Below are positions 19,012 to 28,223 of a stretch of 64,000 nucleotides of DNA, piece after piece (position 1 is the first letter of the stretch; each line of letters opens with the position of its first letter). The DNA lies in contig NZ_KZ304961.1 of NCBI RefSeq assembly GCF_002723615.1, positions 50,351 through 114,350 of the forward strand, read 5' to 3'. The notes under the pieces are model-generated. The model had not been told where the DNA came from, made no database searches, and was given only the letters and a program-made list of their open reading frames with translations. This DNA is from Limimaricola cinnabarinus. Lineage in GTDB: Bacteria > Pseudomonadota > Alphaproteobacteria > Rhodobacterales > Rhodobacteraceae. A program made the translations under genes and the position numbers.

Positions 19012-19478
19012 CACGCGCGCTGCTCCGGGGTGCCGGTCCAGCGCCGCGGGCCGGGGCCCGTGCGGCCCAGCCGGTCCTCGGCGTTGTAGAGCGGGCAGCT
19101 TTCGACCGAGAGGCAGCCGCAGCCCATGCAATGGCCCATCTGGTCGCGCAGCCGGGTCATCAGCGTGATCCGCTCGCTTAGCATCTCGCGCCATGGCGCG
19201 GCCGCCTCGGCCCAGTCGCGCGCCGAAACCGCGCGGTCGCGCGGCAGCCGGTCGAGCACCTCGCGGATCTCCGACAGGGCCACCCCCACCGATTGCGCCA
19301 CCTTGATGATCGCCACGCGCCGCAGCTCGCGCCGGTCGTAGCGGCGATGATTGGCCGCGTTGCGCCAGCTTCGGATCAGCCCTTCGGCCTCGTAGAAATG
19401 CAGCGTCGAGACCGGCACGCCCGCTCGCGCGGCCAATTCTCCGACGCTGAGATCCGATGGCATAGGCTTTTTCGACAT
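19011..19478 (-). CDS. soxR: Redox-sensitive transcriptional activator SoxR
   Basis: A 155-residue MerR-family regulator. The winged-helix start is LSVGELAARAGVPVSTLHFY, a dimerisation helix follows, and the [2Fe-2S] ligand motif CMGCGCLSVESC sits near residue 120. Redox-cycling compounds oxidise the cluster and switch on the target promoter. A near-perfect SoxR box lies in the divergent gap 10 bases upstream of the start. No soxS is present, as is usual outside enterics. A histidine phosphatase gene overlaps its end. Confidence 0.95.
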   Translation of the reverse strand: MSKKPMPSDLSVGELAARAGVPVSTLHFYEAEGLIRSWRNAANHRRYDRRELRRVAIIKVAQSVGVALSEIREVLDRLPRDRAVSARDWAEAAAPWREMLSERITLMTRLRDQMGHCMGCGCLSVESCPLYNAEDRLGRTGPGPRRWTGTPEQRA

Positions 19479-19483
19479 GGCGC

Positions 19484-19514
19484 TTGACCTCAACCTTACT
19501 TGAGGTCGCAGATT
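19484..19514 (+). promoter_or_regulatory. SoxR box within a 19-bp-spacer promoter
   Basis: The SoxR operator CCTCAACCTTACTTGAGG (19488-19505) differs from the classic palindrome only in its centre. It sits between a -35 TTGACC (19484) and a -10-like CAGATT (19509), with a 19-bp spacer. That is the overlong spacing that MerR-family activators correct. The promoter reads rightward towards the small ORF at 19559. Confidence 0.82.
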
Positions 19515-19558
19515 GCGGGCTCCCGAACAAAATCGCAAGCCCCGAGGAGCCTGAGACC

Positions 19559-19816
19559 ATGAGCATCACCCTGCCCCGCCCGCCGCATCCCCTCCGCGCG
19601 CTGCGCCGCCTTGCCGCGAAGCTCGCCCCACGGGGGCGCGGCCACGATCCGCTCGACGACGCGTCATGCGAGGATCTGCACTCCATGCGCCGCGCGGGCC
19701 GGTTGCTGCGGCTGCGCGAGTTGCGGGCCAATCGCCATCTTGCGCGCGATCTCGGGTTCGAGCCCGATGCAGACCCCTGCCCGCCCGTGGTGGGCATCGG
19801 GGGGCGGCGGTTTTGA
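19559..19816 (+). CDS. Small arginine-rich hypothetical protein, probable SoxR target
   Basis: An 85-residue basic protein of unknown family. It has 14-15 arginines, several Leu-Arg repeats (LLRLRELRANRHLARDL) and a Pro-rich C-terminus. GAGGAG lies nine bases before the ATG. No membrane helix or known domain is visible. The SoxR-type promoter upstream points straight at it, which is the main reason to think it is real. The alternative is that the promoter drives the nucleosidase gene 72 bases further on, with this ORF as a leader. Confidence 0.55.
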   Translation: MSITLPRPPHPLRALRRLAAKLAPRGRGHDPLDDASCEDLHSMRRAGRLLRLRELRANRHLARDLGFEPDADPCPPVVGIGGRRF

Positions 19817-19888
19817 AGCGCGCGGCCACTGGACGCGCGCCGTCTCCGCGCCGTAGCACGGGGCCGAGCCCATCGACCCGGAGAACGC

Positions 19889-20779
19889 ATGACCCAGTTT
19901 CCCCTTGGCCCGGACGGCGCCCCGCAGGCCCGGCGCCACACCGACCTGCCGCCCGACGCCCGCCCGCGAATCGCGGTGATCTCGGCCTTCGCGCCGGAAA
20001 TCGCGATTCTCGAAACCGCGCTGGAGGGGGCCGAGACCCGGCGCATCGGCCCGGCGCACTACACGACCGGCCAACTCGAAGGGCGCGATGTGGTGCTGTT
20101 CCTGTCGGGCATCTCGACGGTCAACGCCGCGATGACGACGCAGGCCGCGCTCGATCATTTCGACATCACCGCCGTGCTGTTCTCGGGCATCGCGGGCGGC
20201 GTCGACCCAAACCTCGGCATCGGCGACGTCGTCGTGGCCGAGCGCTGGGCGCATTACCTCGAAGGCGCCTTCGCGCGCGAGACGCCGCAGGGCTATGCCC
20301 TGCCCGGCTGGATGGATGGCGCGGTCGCGAATTTCGGCATGATCCACACCCGCGGCGTCGACGTGGTGCCGCCCGGGGGCGATGCGCCCGAAAGCCGCTT
20401 CTGGTTCGACAGCGACCCCGCTTTGCTCGACATCGCGCGCCTGGCGGCCGAGGGGCTGGAGCTGGAAAATGCGGGCGGCGAGCTGCCCCCGAAAGTGGCG
20501 GTCGGCGGCAATGGCGTCTCGGGGCCGGTCTTCATGGACAATGCGGGCTTTCGCGACCACGCCTTCGCCGCCTTCGGGGCGAGGGTGCTCGACATGGAAA
20601 GCGCCAGCGTCGCGCAGGTGACCTATGCCAACGACGTGCCCTTCATCGCCTTCCGCTCGCTGTCGGATCTCGCGGGGGGCGGCGGTGGCGAAAACGAGAT
20701 CGCGGCCTTCCTGTCGGTGGCGGCGGCGAATTCGGCCCGGCTGATGCGGGCGGTGTTGCGGCGCATGCCGCAGGAGTGA
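19889..20779 (+). CDS. Nucleoside phosphorylase / methylthioadenosine nucleosidase-like protein
   Basis: A 296-residue member of the PNP/UDP phosphorylase superfamily. It begins with RIAVISAFAPEIAIL, has the glycine-rich SGIAGGVDPNLGIGDVVVAE segment, the VLDMESASVAQV motif with the nucleoside-binding Met-Glu, and the late Asp in FRSLSDLAGG. These features fit 5'-methylthioadenosine/S-adenosylhomocysteine nucleosidases, though it is about 60 residues longer than the usual Mtn. A perfect hairpin follows. Confidence 0.75.
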   Translation: MTQFPLGPDGAPQARRHTDLPPDARPRIAVISAFAPEIAILETALEGAETRRIGPAHYTTGQLEGRDVVLFLSGISTVNAAMTTQAALDHFDITAVLFSGIAGGVDPNLGIGDVVVAERWAHYLEGAFARETPQGYALPGWMDGAVANFGMIHTRGVDVVPPGGDAPESRFWFDSDPALLDIARLAAEGLELENAGGELPPKVAVGGNGVSGPVFMDNAGFRDHAFAAFGARVLDMESASVAQVTYANDVPFIAFRSLSDLAGGGGGENEIAAFLSVAAANSARLMRAVLRRMPQE

Positions 20780-20793
20780 GGGGCAGAACGCAA

Positions 20794-20820
20794 AAGGCGC
20801 GCCCCTGAGGGGCGCGCCTT
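20794..20820 (+). terminator. Terminator after the nucleosidase gene
   Basis: A perfect 12-bp stem, AAGGCGCGCCCC and its complement, around a TGA loop, preceded by AA and ending in TT. It separates the gene from a tRNA on the other strand. Confidence 0.8.
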
Positions 20821-20828
20821 CCGTATCA

Positions 20829-20903
20829 TGGTGGGTGATAAGGGATTTGAACCCCTGACATCTTCGATGTGAACGAAGCGCTCTACCACTGAGCTAATCA
20901 CCC
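20829..20903 (-). tRNA. tRNA-Val (CAC)
   Basis: A 75-base tRNA with encoded CCA. The acceptor pair is GGGTGAT/ATCACCC and the anticodon stem CTTCG/CGAAG encloses TTCACAT (anticodon CAC). The short D loop (AGTGGTAGA) explains why it is one base shorter than the tRNA-Val(TAC) 2.4 kb away. Confidence 0.94.
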
Positions 20904-20975
20904 GTTGGCGCGTCGTTTAGCGCCAGCCGCCGCGGGGCGCAAGACCTCCCCGGCGGCAATTTCGACGAAATGCGA

Positions 20976-21000
20976 AAAGGGCGCCCCGAGGGGCGCCCTT
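20976..21000 (-). terminator. Terminator of lon
   Basis: A perfect 11-bp stem, AAGGGCGCCCC and its complement, with a two-base centre. On the minus strand it is followed by TTTT and sits eight bases after the lon stop. Confidence 0.8.
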
Positions 21001-21008
21001 CGCGGTCC

Positions 21009-23423
21009 TCAGTGATGCGCCGTGGCGCCCGAGCCGCTATCGCGGCCCTCCAGAGCGCGGGCGGCGGCGGCGGCTTCCTCCGCCTCCTCGTCCCACTCGA
21101 TCGGCTCGGGCTTGCGCACCAGCGCGTGCTCCAGAACCTCGGAGACATGGCTCACCGGGATGATCTTGAGCCCGTCCTTCACCACGTCGGGGATCTCGGC
21201 GAGATCCTTCTCGTTCTCCTCGGGGATCAGCACCGTCTTGATGCCGCCCCTGAGCGCCGCGAGAAGCTTCTCCTTCAGCCCGCCGATCGGCATGGCGTTG
21301 CCGCGCAAGGACACCTCGCCGGTCATGGCGATGTCCTTGCGGATCGGGATGCCGGTGAGCACCGAGACGATCGAAGTCACCATGGCGAGGCCGGCCGAGG
21401 GGCCGTCCTTCGGCGTCGCGCCATCGGGCACGTGGACGTGGATGTCCATCCGGTCGAAGCGCGGCGGCTTCACCCCGATCGTGGGCGCGATGGAGCGCAC
21501 GTAGCTCGACGCGGCGTCGATCGATTCCTTCATCACGTCGCCGAGTTTGCCGGTGGTCTTCATCCGGCCCTTGCCGGGCAGCTTGAGCGCCTCGATGTGC
21601 AGAAGGTCGCCGCCCACGGAGGTCCAGGCCAGACCCGTGACCACGCCCACCTGATCCTCCTTCTCGGCCAGACCGTAGCGGTACTGCTTCACGCCGAGGA
21701 AGTCGCCGAGGTTCTCGGGCGTCACCTCGACGGCCGTCACCTCCTTGCGCACGATCTTGGTGACCGCCTTGCGGGCGATCTTGCTGAGCTCGCGCTCGAG
21801 GTTCCGCACGCCGGCTTCGCGGGTATAGGTGCGCACCATCTCGGTGAGCGCCGCGTCGTCGATCGAGAACTCCTTTTCCTTCAGCCCGTGGTTCTTCAGG
21901 ACCTTGGGCAGCAGGTGCTGGCGCGCGATCTCGCGCTTTTCTTCCTCGGTGTAGCCCGCGAGCGAAATGATCTCCATCCGGTCCAGAAGCGGCCCCGGCA
22001 TGTTGTAGGAGTTCGCCGTGGTCAGGAACATCACGTTCGACAGGTCGTATTCCACCTCGAGATAGTGATCGACGAAGGTGCCGTTCTGCTCGGGATCGAG
22101 CACCTCGAGCATCGCCGAGGCCGGATCGCCGCGGAAGTCCTGGCCCATCTTGTCGATCTCGTCGAGCAGGATCAGCGGGTTCGAGGTCTTGGCCTTCTTC
22201 AGCGCCTGGATGATCTTGCCCGGCATGGAGCCGATATAGGTCCGGCGGTGGCCGCGGATCTCGCTTTCGTCACGCACGCCGCCCAGCGAGATGCGGATGA
22301 ACTCGCGCCCCGTGGACTTGGCGACCGATTTGCCAAGCGAGGTCTTGCCGACGCCCGGAGGGCCGACGAGGCACATGATCGGCCCCTTGAGCTTCTTCGA
22401 GCGCTGCTGGACCGCCAGATACTCGACGATCCGCTCCTTGACCTTCTCGAGGCCGAAATGGTCGTCATCGAGCACCTTCTGGGCGTGGCCCAGATCCTTC
22501 TTGGTGCGCGAGGGCGCGTTCCACGGGATCGAGAGCAGCCAGTCGAGATAGTTGCGCACGACCGTCGCCTCGGCCGACATCGGGCTCATGTTCTTGAGCT
22601 TCTTGATCTCGGCCTCGGCCTTTTCGCGGGCCTCGTCGGAGAGCTTGGTCTCCTCGATGCGCTTTTCGAGCTCGGCGACCTCGCCTTCGCCCTCCTCGCC
22701 GTCGCCCAGCTCCTTCTGAATGGCCTTCATCTGCTCGTTCAGATAGTATTCGCGCTGGGTCTTCTCCATCTGCGACTTGACGCGGGTCTTGATCTTCTTC
22801 TCGACCTGCAGGACCGACATCTCGCCCTGCATCAGGCCATAGACCTTCTCGAGCCGCTGCGCGACGTCGAGCGTCTCCAGCAGATCCTGCTTCTGCTTCA
22901 CGTCGATGCCCAAGTGGCCCGCGACGAGATCGGCGAGCTTGGCGGGGTCGGTCGCCTCGGTGACGGCCGAGAGCGCCTCTTCGGGGATGTTCTTGCGGAT
23001 CTTCGAATAGCGCTCGAATTCCTGCGCGACGCTTTGCACCAGCGCGGCCACGATGTCGCGGTCGCCGGGCATCTCGGTCAGGTATTCGGCCTTCGCCTCG
23101 AAGAAGCTGTCATTCTCGACGAACTCGGCGATGCGCACGCGCGACTTGCCCTCGACCAGCACCTTCACGGTGCCATCGGGCAGTTTCAGCAGCTGCAGCA
23201 CGTTGGCCAGGACGCCGGCCTTGTAGATGCCTTCGGAGGTGGGATCGTCGACGCCGGGGTCGACCTGGCTCGACAGCAGGATCTGCTTGTCGTCGGCCAT
23301 GACCTCTTCGAGCGCGCGCACCGATTTTTCGCGGCCCACGAACAGCGGCACGATCATGTGCGGGAACACCACGATGTCGCGCAGAGGCAGCACCGGGTAG
23401 GAGGGGCTGAGGGGCTCTTGCAT
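21009..23423 (-). CDS. lon: ATP-dependent protease Lon
   Basis: An 804-residue LonA protease that degrades misfolded and regulatory proteins in the cytoplasm. It has the N-terminal LAN domain ([15 protein letters not shown]), a coiled coil, the AAA+ module with Walker [14 protein letters not shown] (near residue 357) and Walker [11 protein letters not shown]. The C-terminal protease domain has the catalytic serine in [10 protein letters not shown] (near 676) and the partner lysine further on. Length and order are standard. A strong terminator follows. Confidence 0.97.
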   Translation of the reverse strand: MQEPLSPSYPVLPLRDIVVFPHMIVPLFVGREKSVRALEEVMADDKQILLSSQVDPGVDDPTSEGIYKAGVLANVLQLLKLPDGTVKVLVEGKSRVRIAEFVENDSFFEAKAEYLTEMPGDRDIVAALVQSVAQEFERYSKIRKNIPEEALSAVTEATDPAKLADLVAGHLGIDVKQKQDLLETLDVAQRLEKVYGLMQGEMSVLQVEKKIKTRVKSQMEKTQREYYLNEQMKAIQKELGDGEEGEGEVAELEKRIEETKLSDEAREKAEAEIKKLKNMSPMSAEATVVRNYLDWLLSIPWNAPSRTKKDLGHAQKVLDDDHFGLEKVKERIVEYLAVQQRSKKLKGPIMCLVGPPGVGKTSLGKSVAKSTGREFIRISLGGVRDESEIRGHRRTYIGSMPGKIIQALKKAKTSNPLILLDEIDKMGQDFRGDPASAMLEVLDPEQNGTFVDHYLEVEYDLSNVMFLTTANSYNMPGPLLDRMEIISLAGYTEEEKREIARQHLLPKVLKNHGLKEKEFSIDDAALTEMVRTYTREAGVRNLERELSKIARKAVTKIVRKEVTAVEVTPENLGDFLGVKQYRYGLAEKEDQVGVVTGLAWTSVGGDLLHIEALKLPGKGRMKTTGKLGDVMKESIDAASSYVRSIAPTIGVKPPRFDRMDIHVHVPDGATPKDGPSAGLAMVTSIVSVLTGIPIRKDIAMTGEVSLRGNAMPIGGLKEKLLAALRGGIKTVLIPEENEKDLAEIPDVVKDGLKIIPVSHVSEVLEHALVRKPEPIEWDEEAEEAAAAARALEGRDSGSGATAHH

Positions 23424-23615
23424 GCTCTTAGTATCCTTGTTCTTGGCAAGACGATCAGGTCCCGCTGCGCGGCAACCCTGTGACCGTCTCCTGTCCGGGA
23501 TGTTACTTGGGTGAAGGCACCGGCCAGTTCAAGCGCGTGTCGCGCGGCTCTCGCGGCAATGTGCCTGCCCGGGAGGGGGCGGGCAAGGCGAGATGCCCGG
23601 CCCGCCGCGTTTGTC

Positions 23616-24713
23616 TCAGGCGGCTTTGTGTTCTTCGAGCGTCGGATAATCGAGATAGCCCTCGACGCCGCCGCCATAATAGGTCGAGGGGTCGCCCTCG
23701 TTCAGCTTTGCATCGAGTTCGAGCCGCCGCGCGAGATCGGGGTTGGCGATATAGGGCCGCCCGAAGGCCACGAAATCGGCCTGTCCGCTCTCGACCACGC
23801 GAATCGCGGTTTTGCGCCCGTAGCCCGCATTGGCGATATAGGCGCCGTCGAACAGCTCGCGCAGCCGCGCGGTCTGCGCGCCCAACTCCTGATCCATGTC
23901 GCCCTGCGTGCCCGGCTCGACCATGTGGACATAGGCGAGGCCGCGGCGGCTCAGCTCGGGGATCAGATGGCCGAAGACGGCCATCGGGTCGCTGTCGGAA
24001 AGCCCCGCCACCTCGATCAGCGGCGACAGGCGGATGCCGGTGCGGCCCGCGCCGTAGACCTCGACCACGGCGTCGACCACTTCGAGCACCAGCCGCGCCC
24101 GGTTCTCGACGCTGCCGCCATAGGCGTCGTCGCGCCTGTTGGCACCGTCGCGGATGAACTGGTCGAGCAGGTAGCCGTTGGCGGCGTGGATCTCGACCAT
24201 GTCGAAGCCCGCCTCCTTGGCATTCTGCGCCGCGCGCCGATAATCCGCGACCACGCGCGGCATCTCGTCCGTCTCGAGCGCGCGCGGCTCGGAGACATCG
24301 ACGAAGCCCTCCTCGGTCACCGTCTGCGCCTCGGCCCGGATCGCCGAGGGCGCGACCGGCTTTTGCCCGCCTTCCTGCAGCGAGACATGGCTGATCCGGC
24401 CCACATGCCACAGCTGAAGCGCGATCTTGCCGCCCTCGCCATGCACCGCGCCCACGACCTTCTTCCAGCCGTCGATCTGCTCGCGGCTGTAGATGCCGGG
24501 GGTCTGGATATAGCCCTTGCCCTCGGGGGTGATCTGCGTGGCCTCGGTGATGATCAGCCCCGCGCCCGCGCGCTGGCGGTAATACTCCGCATGGATGTCA
24601 TAGGGCGCATCGCCCTCGCGGCTCGCGCGGTTGCGGGTCAGCGGCGCCATCAGCACGCGGTTCTTCAGCTCGACATCGCCCAGCTTGCCGGGGGTGAACA
24701 GCTTGTCGGTCAT
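23616..24713 (-). CDS. Old Yellow Enzyme-family alkene reductase (NemA-like)
   Basis: A 365-residue FMN-dependent (alpha/beta)8-barrel oxidoreductase. It has the N-terminal LKNRVLMAPLTRNRA, the active-site EIHAANGYLLDQFI preceding the conserved NRRDDAYGGS, and the C-terminal FMN-phosphate site VAFGRPYIANPDL. These enzymes reduce activated C=C bonds and nitro groups of toxic electrophiles using NADPH. It stands alone between lon and tgt; no TetR-type NemR regulator is next to it. Confidence 0.88.
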   Translation of the reverse strand: MTDKLFTPGKLGDVELKNRVLMAPLTRNRASREGDAPYDIHAEYYRQRAGAGLIITEATQITPEGKGYIQTPGIYSREQIDGWKKVVGAVHGEGGKIALQLWHVGRISHVSLQEGGQKPVAPSAIRAEAQTVTEEGFVDVSEPRALETDEMPRVVADYRRAAQNAKEAGFDMVEIHAANGYLLDQFIRDGANRRDDAYGGSVENRARLVLEVVDAVVEVYGAGRTGIRLSPLIEVAGLSDSDPMAVFGHLIPELSRRGLAYVHMVEPGTQGDMDQELGAQTARLRELFDGAYIANAGYGRKTAIRVVESGQADFVAFGRPYIANPDLARRLELDAKLNEGDPSTYYGGGVEGYLDYPTLEEHKAA

Positions 24714-24849
24714 GTTTCGGTCCTCTCCGAAAAGGTTGGAGCCGAAATATGCCGCCGCCGCAGTGCCGCAAGCCGGGGCGCCGCGCGAGGCCCTGTGCGC
24801 TCGCGCACCGCCCTTCGGGGAACCGGGGCGACAGGAGCGCCGCCCCCCC

Positions 24850-24876
24850 GTTCATCTTTCAAAAAATACGCAAATC
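24850..24876 (-). repeat. Dispersed intergenic repeat, copy 4
   Basis: Read on the minus strand: GATTTGCGTATTT, then TTTGAAAGATGAAC. It begins 12 bases after the tgt stop codon and has the same orientation as tgt. Confidence 0.65.
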
Positions 24877-24887
24877 CCGCCGCCGGC

Positions 24888-26012
24888 TCAGAGCCGCTCG
24901 ATATCGCCCTCGGCGCGCTGCGCATGAAACCGCGCCTCGAAGCCCGCGAAATCCTGCGCCGCGATGGCCGCGCGCATGCCGCCCATCAGCTCCTGGTAAT
25001 AATGCAGGTTGTGCCAGGTCAGCAGCATCCCCGCGATCATCTCCTGAGAACGCACGACGTGATGCAGATAGGCCCGCGAATACCTGGCGCAGGCCGGGCA
25101 GCTGCACGCCTCGTCGAGCGGGCGCGGATCGTCGGCGTGGCGGGCGTTGCGCAGGTTGACCTGCCCGCGCCGGGTCCAGGCCTGTCCTGTCCGCCCCGAG
25201 CGCGAGGGCAGCACGCAGTCCATCATGTCGATGCCGCGCTTCACGGCGCCGACGATGTCGTCGGGCTTGCCCACGCCCATGAGATAGCGCGGCTTGTCCT
25301 GTGGCAGCTGGCCGGGCGCATAATCGAGGCAGCCGAACATCGCCTCCTGCCCCTCGCCCACGGCGAGCCCGCCCACCGCGTAGCCCTCGAAGCCGATCTC
25401 GCGCAGCTTCTCGGCGCTTTCCTCGCGCAGGTCGCGCTCCAGCCCGCCCTGCTGGATGCCGAAGAGCGCGTGGCCGGGCCGGTCGCCGAAGGCGTCGCGC
25501 GAGCGCTGCGCCCAGCGCATCGACAGGCGCATCGACTCCGCGATCCGCTCGCGGTCGGCGGGCAGTGCGGGGCATTCGTCGAAAGCCATGACGATGTCGG
25601 AGCCCAGAAGCTTCTGGATCTCCATCGAGCGCTCGGGCGTGATCTCGTGCTTGGAGCCGTCGATATGGCTCTTGAAGGTGACGCCCTTCTCGGTGAGCTT
25701 GCGCAGGCTGGCGAGGCTCATCACCTGGAAGCCGCCCGAATCCGTGAGGATCGGCCGCTCCCAGTTCATGAATTTGTGCAGGCCCCCGAACCGGTCGATC
25801 CGCTCGGCCGAGGGGCGCAGCATCAGGTGATAGGTGTTGCCCAGAAGGATGTCGGCGCCGGTCTGGCGCACGCTTTCGGGCATCATCGCCTTGACCGTGG
25901 CGGCGGTGCCCACGGGCATGAAGGCGGGCGTGCGGATCTCGCCCCTCGGGGTGGAGATGACCCCGGTGCGGGCGGCGCCGTCAGTGGCGTTCAGGGAAAA
26001 GGAAAAGCTCAT
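24888..26012 (-). CDS. tgt: Queuine tRNA-ribosyltransferase
   Basis: A 374-residue enzyme that exchanges guanine 34 of GUN-anticodon tRNAs for the queuosine precursor. The nucleophilic Asp region [15 protein letters not shown] and the substrate Asp in [12 protein letters not shown] are present. The C-terminal zinc site [16 protein letters not shown] has the Cys-x-Cys-x2-Cys-His pattern. The start MSFSFSLNA gives the normal length. The arsenic operon is divergent from it, 82 bases away. Confidence 0.96.
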   Translation of the reverse strand: MSFSFSLNATDGAARTGVISTPRGEIRTPAFMPVGTAATVKAMMPESVRQTGADILLGNTYHLMLRPSAERIDRFGGLHKFMNWERPILTDSGGFQVMSLASLRKLTEKGVTFKSHIDGSKHEITPERSMEIQKLLGSDIVMAFDECPALPADRERIAESMRLSMRWAQRSRDAFGDRPGHALFGIQQGGLERDLREESAEKLREIGFEGYAVGGLAVGEGQEAMFGCLDYAPGQLPQDKPRYLMGVGKPDDIVGAVKRGIDMMDCVLPSRSGRTGQAWTRRGQVNLRNARHADDPRPLDEACSCPACARYSRAYLHHVVRSQEMIAGMLLTWHNLHYYQELMGGMRAAIAAQDFAGFEARFHAQRAEGDIERL

Positions 26013-26094
26013 GCCCCAGCCGATAGCGCCCAATGGCGCGCCGCGCAATCGGCATGGCTTGACCGGCGCAAACCATATCGATACTTCGGGATAC

Positions 26095-26415
26095 ATGGAA
26101 CAGACAGACGCCATCACCGCCTTCGCGGCCCTCGCCCAGCCTTCGCGGCTCGACGCCTTTCGCCTGCTGGTGAAGGCGGGGCCCGAGGGCATGGCCGCGG
26201 GCGAGATCGCGCAGGCCTTGGGCGCGCGGCAGAACACCATGTCGGCCAACCTTTCCGTGCTGCACGGCGCGGGGCTGGTGGAAAGCCGCCGCGAGGGGCG
26301 CTCGATCCGCTATTTCGCGGCCATGCCCCGCGTCGGCGCGCTCATCGATTTCCTCGTCGAGGATTGCTGCGGTGGCCGCCCCGAGCTGTGCGCGCCGCAG
26401 GAGAGCCGCGCATGA
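26095..26415 (+). CDS. arsR: ArsR-family repressor of the arsenic operon
   Basis: A 106-residue winged-helix metalloregulator with the typical start [16 protein letters not shown] and recognition region [20 protein letters not shown]. It probably senses arsenite with the adjacent cysteines near the C-terminus ([12 protein letters not shown]), a site placement seen in some ArsR proteins. ATG at 26095 has only a weak CGGGA upstream. TTGACC lies about 35 bases before it, so the leader may be very short. Its stop overlaps the aqpS start (ATGA), making a three-gene coupled operon. Confidence 0.9.
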   Translation: MEQTDAITAFAALAQPSRLDAFRLLVKAGPEGMAAGEIAQALGARQNTMSANLSVLHGAGLVESRREGRSIRYFAAMPRVGALIDFLVEDCCGGRPELCAPQESRA

Positions 26416-27086
26416 GCCTGTCGCGCCGCCTTTTCGCCGAAGGGCTGGGCACCGGCCTTCTCGTCTGCGCCGTGGTCGGATCGGGCATCATGGCCGAGAG
26501 CCTGACCGACGACGTCGCCCTCGCGCTGCTGGCCAACACCCTGCCGACGGGGGCGATCCTCGTGGTGCTGATCACCATACTCGGCCCCCTGTCGGGCGCG
26601 CATTTCAACCCGGCGGTGACGCTGGCCTTCGCGGTGCGCCGCCATGCGCCATGGAGCGAGGTCGCGCCCTATATCCTCGTGCAGGTGGCGGGCGGCATCG
26701 CGGGCGCGGCGCTGGCGCATGGCATGTTCGACCTCGACCTGCTGCAGACCGCAACGAAGATCCGCACCGGCGGGCCGCAATGGCTGGCCGAGGCGGTGGC
26801 GACCTTCGGGCTCGTTTTCACCATCTTTGCCGGTATCCGGCAGGCCCCCGCCGCGGTGCCGTGGCTGGTCGGGCTCTACATCACCGCCGCCTACTGGTTC
26901 ACCGCCTCCACCAGCTTCGCCAACCCCGCCGTCGCCATCGCGCGCAGCTTCACCGACACCTTCTCGGGCATCCGGCCCTTCGACCTGCCCGGCTTCGTCG
27001 TCGCGCAACTGGCGGGCGCGCTGATCGGCGTGGCGGTGGCGGCTTGGCTCTTCGCCCCGGAACGCACGCAGGAGAAACCCGCATGA
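26412..27086 (+). CDS. aqpS: Aquaglyceroporin of the arsenic operon (AqpS-like)
   Basis: A 224-residue MIP-family channel with six membrane helices and both half-helix signatures: HFNPAVTLAF near residue 62 and SFANPAVAIAR near 178. In Sinorhizobium meliloti, AqpS sits in an ars operon without an arsenite pump and lets arsenite made by ArsC leave the cell down its gradient. The same gene order here suggests the same role. It overlaps both neighbours by ATGA. Confidence 0.88.
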   Translation: MSLSRRLFAEGLGTGLLVCAVVGSGIMAESLTDDVALALLANTLPTGAILVVLITILGPLSGAHFNPAVTLAFAVRRHAPWSEVAPYILVQVAGGIAGAALAHGMFDLDLLQTATKIRTGGPQWLAEAVATFGLVFTIFAGIRQAPAAVPWLVGLYITAAYWFTASTSFANPAVAIARSFTDTFSGIRPFDLPGFVVAQLAGALIGVAVAAWLFAPERTQEKPA

Positions 27087-27505
27087 GCATCGTCATCCAT
27101 CACAACCCCGGCTGCGGCACCTCGCGCAACGTGCTGGAGCTGATCCGCGCCTCGGGCACGGAACCGGTGGTGATCGAATATCTCGACACCGGCTGGACGA
27201 AGCCGCAGCTTCTCGCGCTCTTCGCCGCCGCCGGGCTCAACCCGCGCGACGCGCTCAGGACCACGAAATCGCCCGCCGCCGAGCTGGGGCTTCTGGAGGA
27301 CGGCGTCGATGACGAGACGCTGCTCGACGCGATGGTGGCGCATCCGGTGCTGGTCAACCGGCCCATCGTCGCCTCGCCCAGGGGCGTGCGGCTGTGCCGG
27401 CCCTCGGAGAGGGTGCTCGACCTGCTCGACCGGCTTCCGCCCGGGCCGCTCTTCAAGGAAGACGGCAGCCCGGTGATCGACACCGAAGGGCGCCGGGTGG
27501 GATGA
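27083..27505 (+). CDS. arsC: Arsenate reductase (glutaredoxin-dependent)
   Basis: A 140-residue ArsC of the glutaredoxin-coupled family. The catalytic cysteine lies in HHNPGCGTSRNVLELI (near residue 11), and the arginine-bearing RPIVASPRGVRLCRPSE loop is present. It reduces arsenate to arsenite in the cytoplasm. It is the last gene of arsR-aqpS-arsC. No arsB, acr3 or arsH follows; a repeat pair and a SufT-like gene come next. Confidence 0.93.
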   Translation: MSIVIHHNPGCGTSRNVLELIRASGTEPVVIEYLDTGWTKPQLLALFAAAGLNPRDALRTTKSPAAELGLLEDGVDDETLLDAMVAHPVLVNRPIVASPRGVRLCRPSERVLDLLDRLPPGPLFKEDGSPVIDTEGRRVG

Positions 27506-27537
27506 GGCCCCGGCGGCGGCGCGGGAGGCAGCGGCGG

Positions 27538-27564
27538 GATTTGCGTATTTGAGGAAAGATGAAC
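27538..27564 (+). repeat. Dispersed intergenic repeat, copy 5
   Basis: GATTTGCGTATTT, then GAGGAAAGATGAAC, 33 bases after the arsC stop and in the same orientation. It faces copy 6 across about 44 bases. Confidence 0.65.
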
Positions 27565-27608
27565 CACGGGGGCGCGCCGGATCGGCAGCCCGGGCGCGTC
27601 CGCTGCCC

Positions 27609-27633
27609 ATTCATCTTTCTTTCAAATACGCAT
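27609..27633 (-). repeat. Dispersed intergenic repeat, copy 6
   Basis: Read on the minus strand: ATGCGTATTTGAAAGAAAGATGAA, with one extra base in the variable centre. It is the inverted partner of copy 5 and the least conserved at its outer edge. No minus-strand gene lies upstream of it nearby. Confidence 0.6.
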
Positions 27634-27763
27634 GGCGCATCGGCTGGCCTGCCTTGCGCCGGCCGCAAGGCTGCACCCTTTACCCCGCCCCTCGCTTTTC
27701 CTATATGATCGCTCAGGTATCGGCGCCGCCAAAGCGCGCCCCGCTCCAGCCCAAGGACAGCCC

Positions 27764-28120
27764 ATGCCCGACACCCAACTCGAAGGCACGCCGCTGATCG
27801 CGCCCTCCACGACCGATCACCCGCTCTATGATCAGGTCGTCGAGGCCTGCCGCTCGGTCTACGACCCCGAGATCCCGGTGAACATCTATGACCTCGGCCT
27901 GATCTACACGATCCATATCGACGAAGAGGGCGCGACCGGCATCAAGATGTCGCTGACCGCGCCGGGCTGCCCGGTCGCGGGCGAGATGCCCGGCTGGGTC
28001 GCCGATGCGGTGGGCGCGGTGCCCGGCGTCAAGCAGGTCGATGTCGATCTGGTCTGGGAGCCGCAATGGGGCATGGAGATGATGTCCGACGAGGCGCGGC
28101 TGGAGCTGGGTTTCATGTAA
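27764..28120 (+). CDS. sufT: SufT-like Fe-S assembly protein (MIP18/DUF59 family)
   Basis: A 118-residue MIP18-family protein with SVYDPEIPVNIYDLGLIYTI and the conserved cysteine in LTAPGCPVAGEMPGW. SufT-type proteins help mature Fe-S proteins, especially under high demand. AAGGA seven bases upstream of the ATG at 27764 sets the start; the longer frame upstream is spurious. A SufA-like carrier lies two genes downstream, separated by a MscS channel. Confidence 0.87.
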   Translation: MPDTQLEGTPLIAPSTTDHPLYDQVVEACRSVYDPEIPVNIYDLGLIYTIHIDEEGATGIKMSLTAPGCPVAGEMPGWVADAVGAVPGVKQVDVDLVWEPQWGMEMMSDEARLELGFM

Positions 28121-28223
28121 GCCCGGCGCGGCGGGCTCTGGCCCGCCCGCCTGCATCGCAGATGCCGCCGGAACCGGGTGGCCCCTGCCCGGTTGGTCCC
28201 GCGATACTGCGGGAGACCCGACC

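Noticed and set aside
20970..27086. Very long plus-strand frames opposite lon, the OYE gene and tgt
   Set aside because: They are antisense shadows with low-complexity translation. Only the ends that coincide with aqpS are real.
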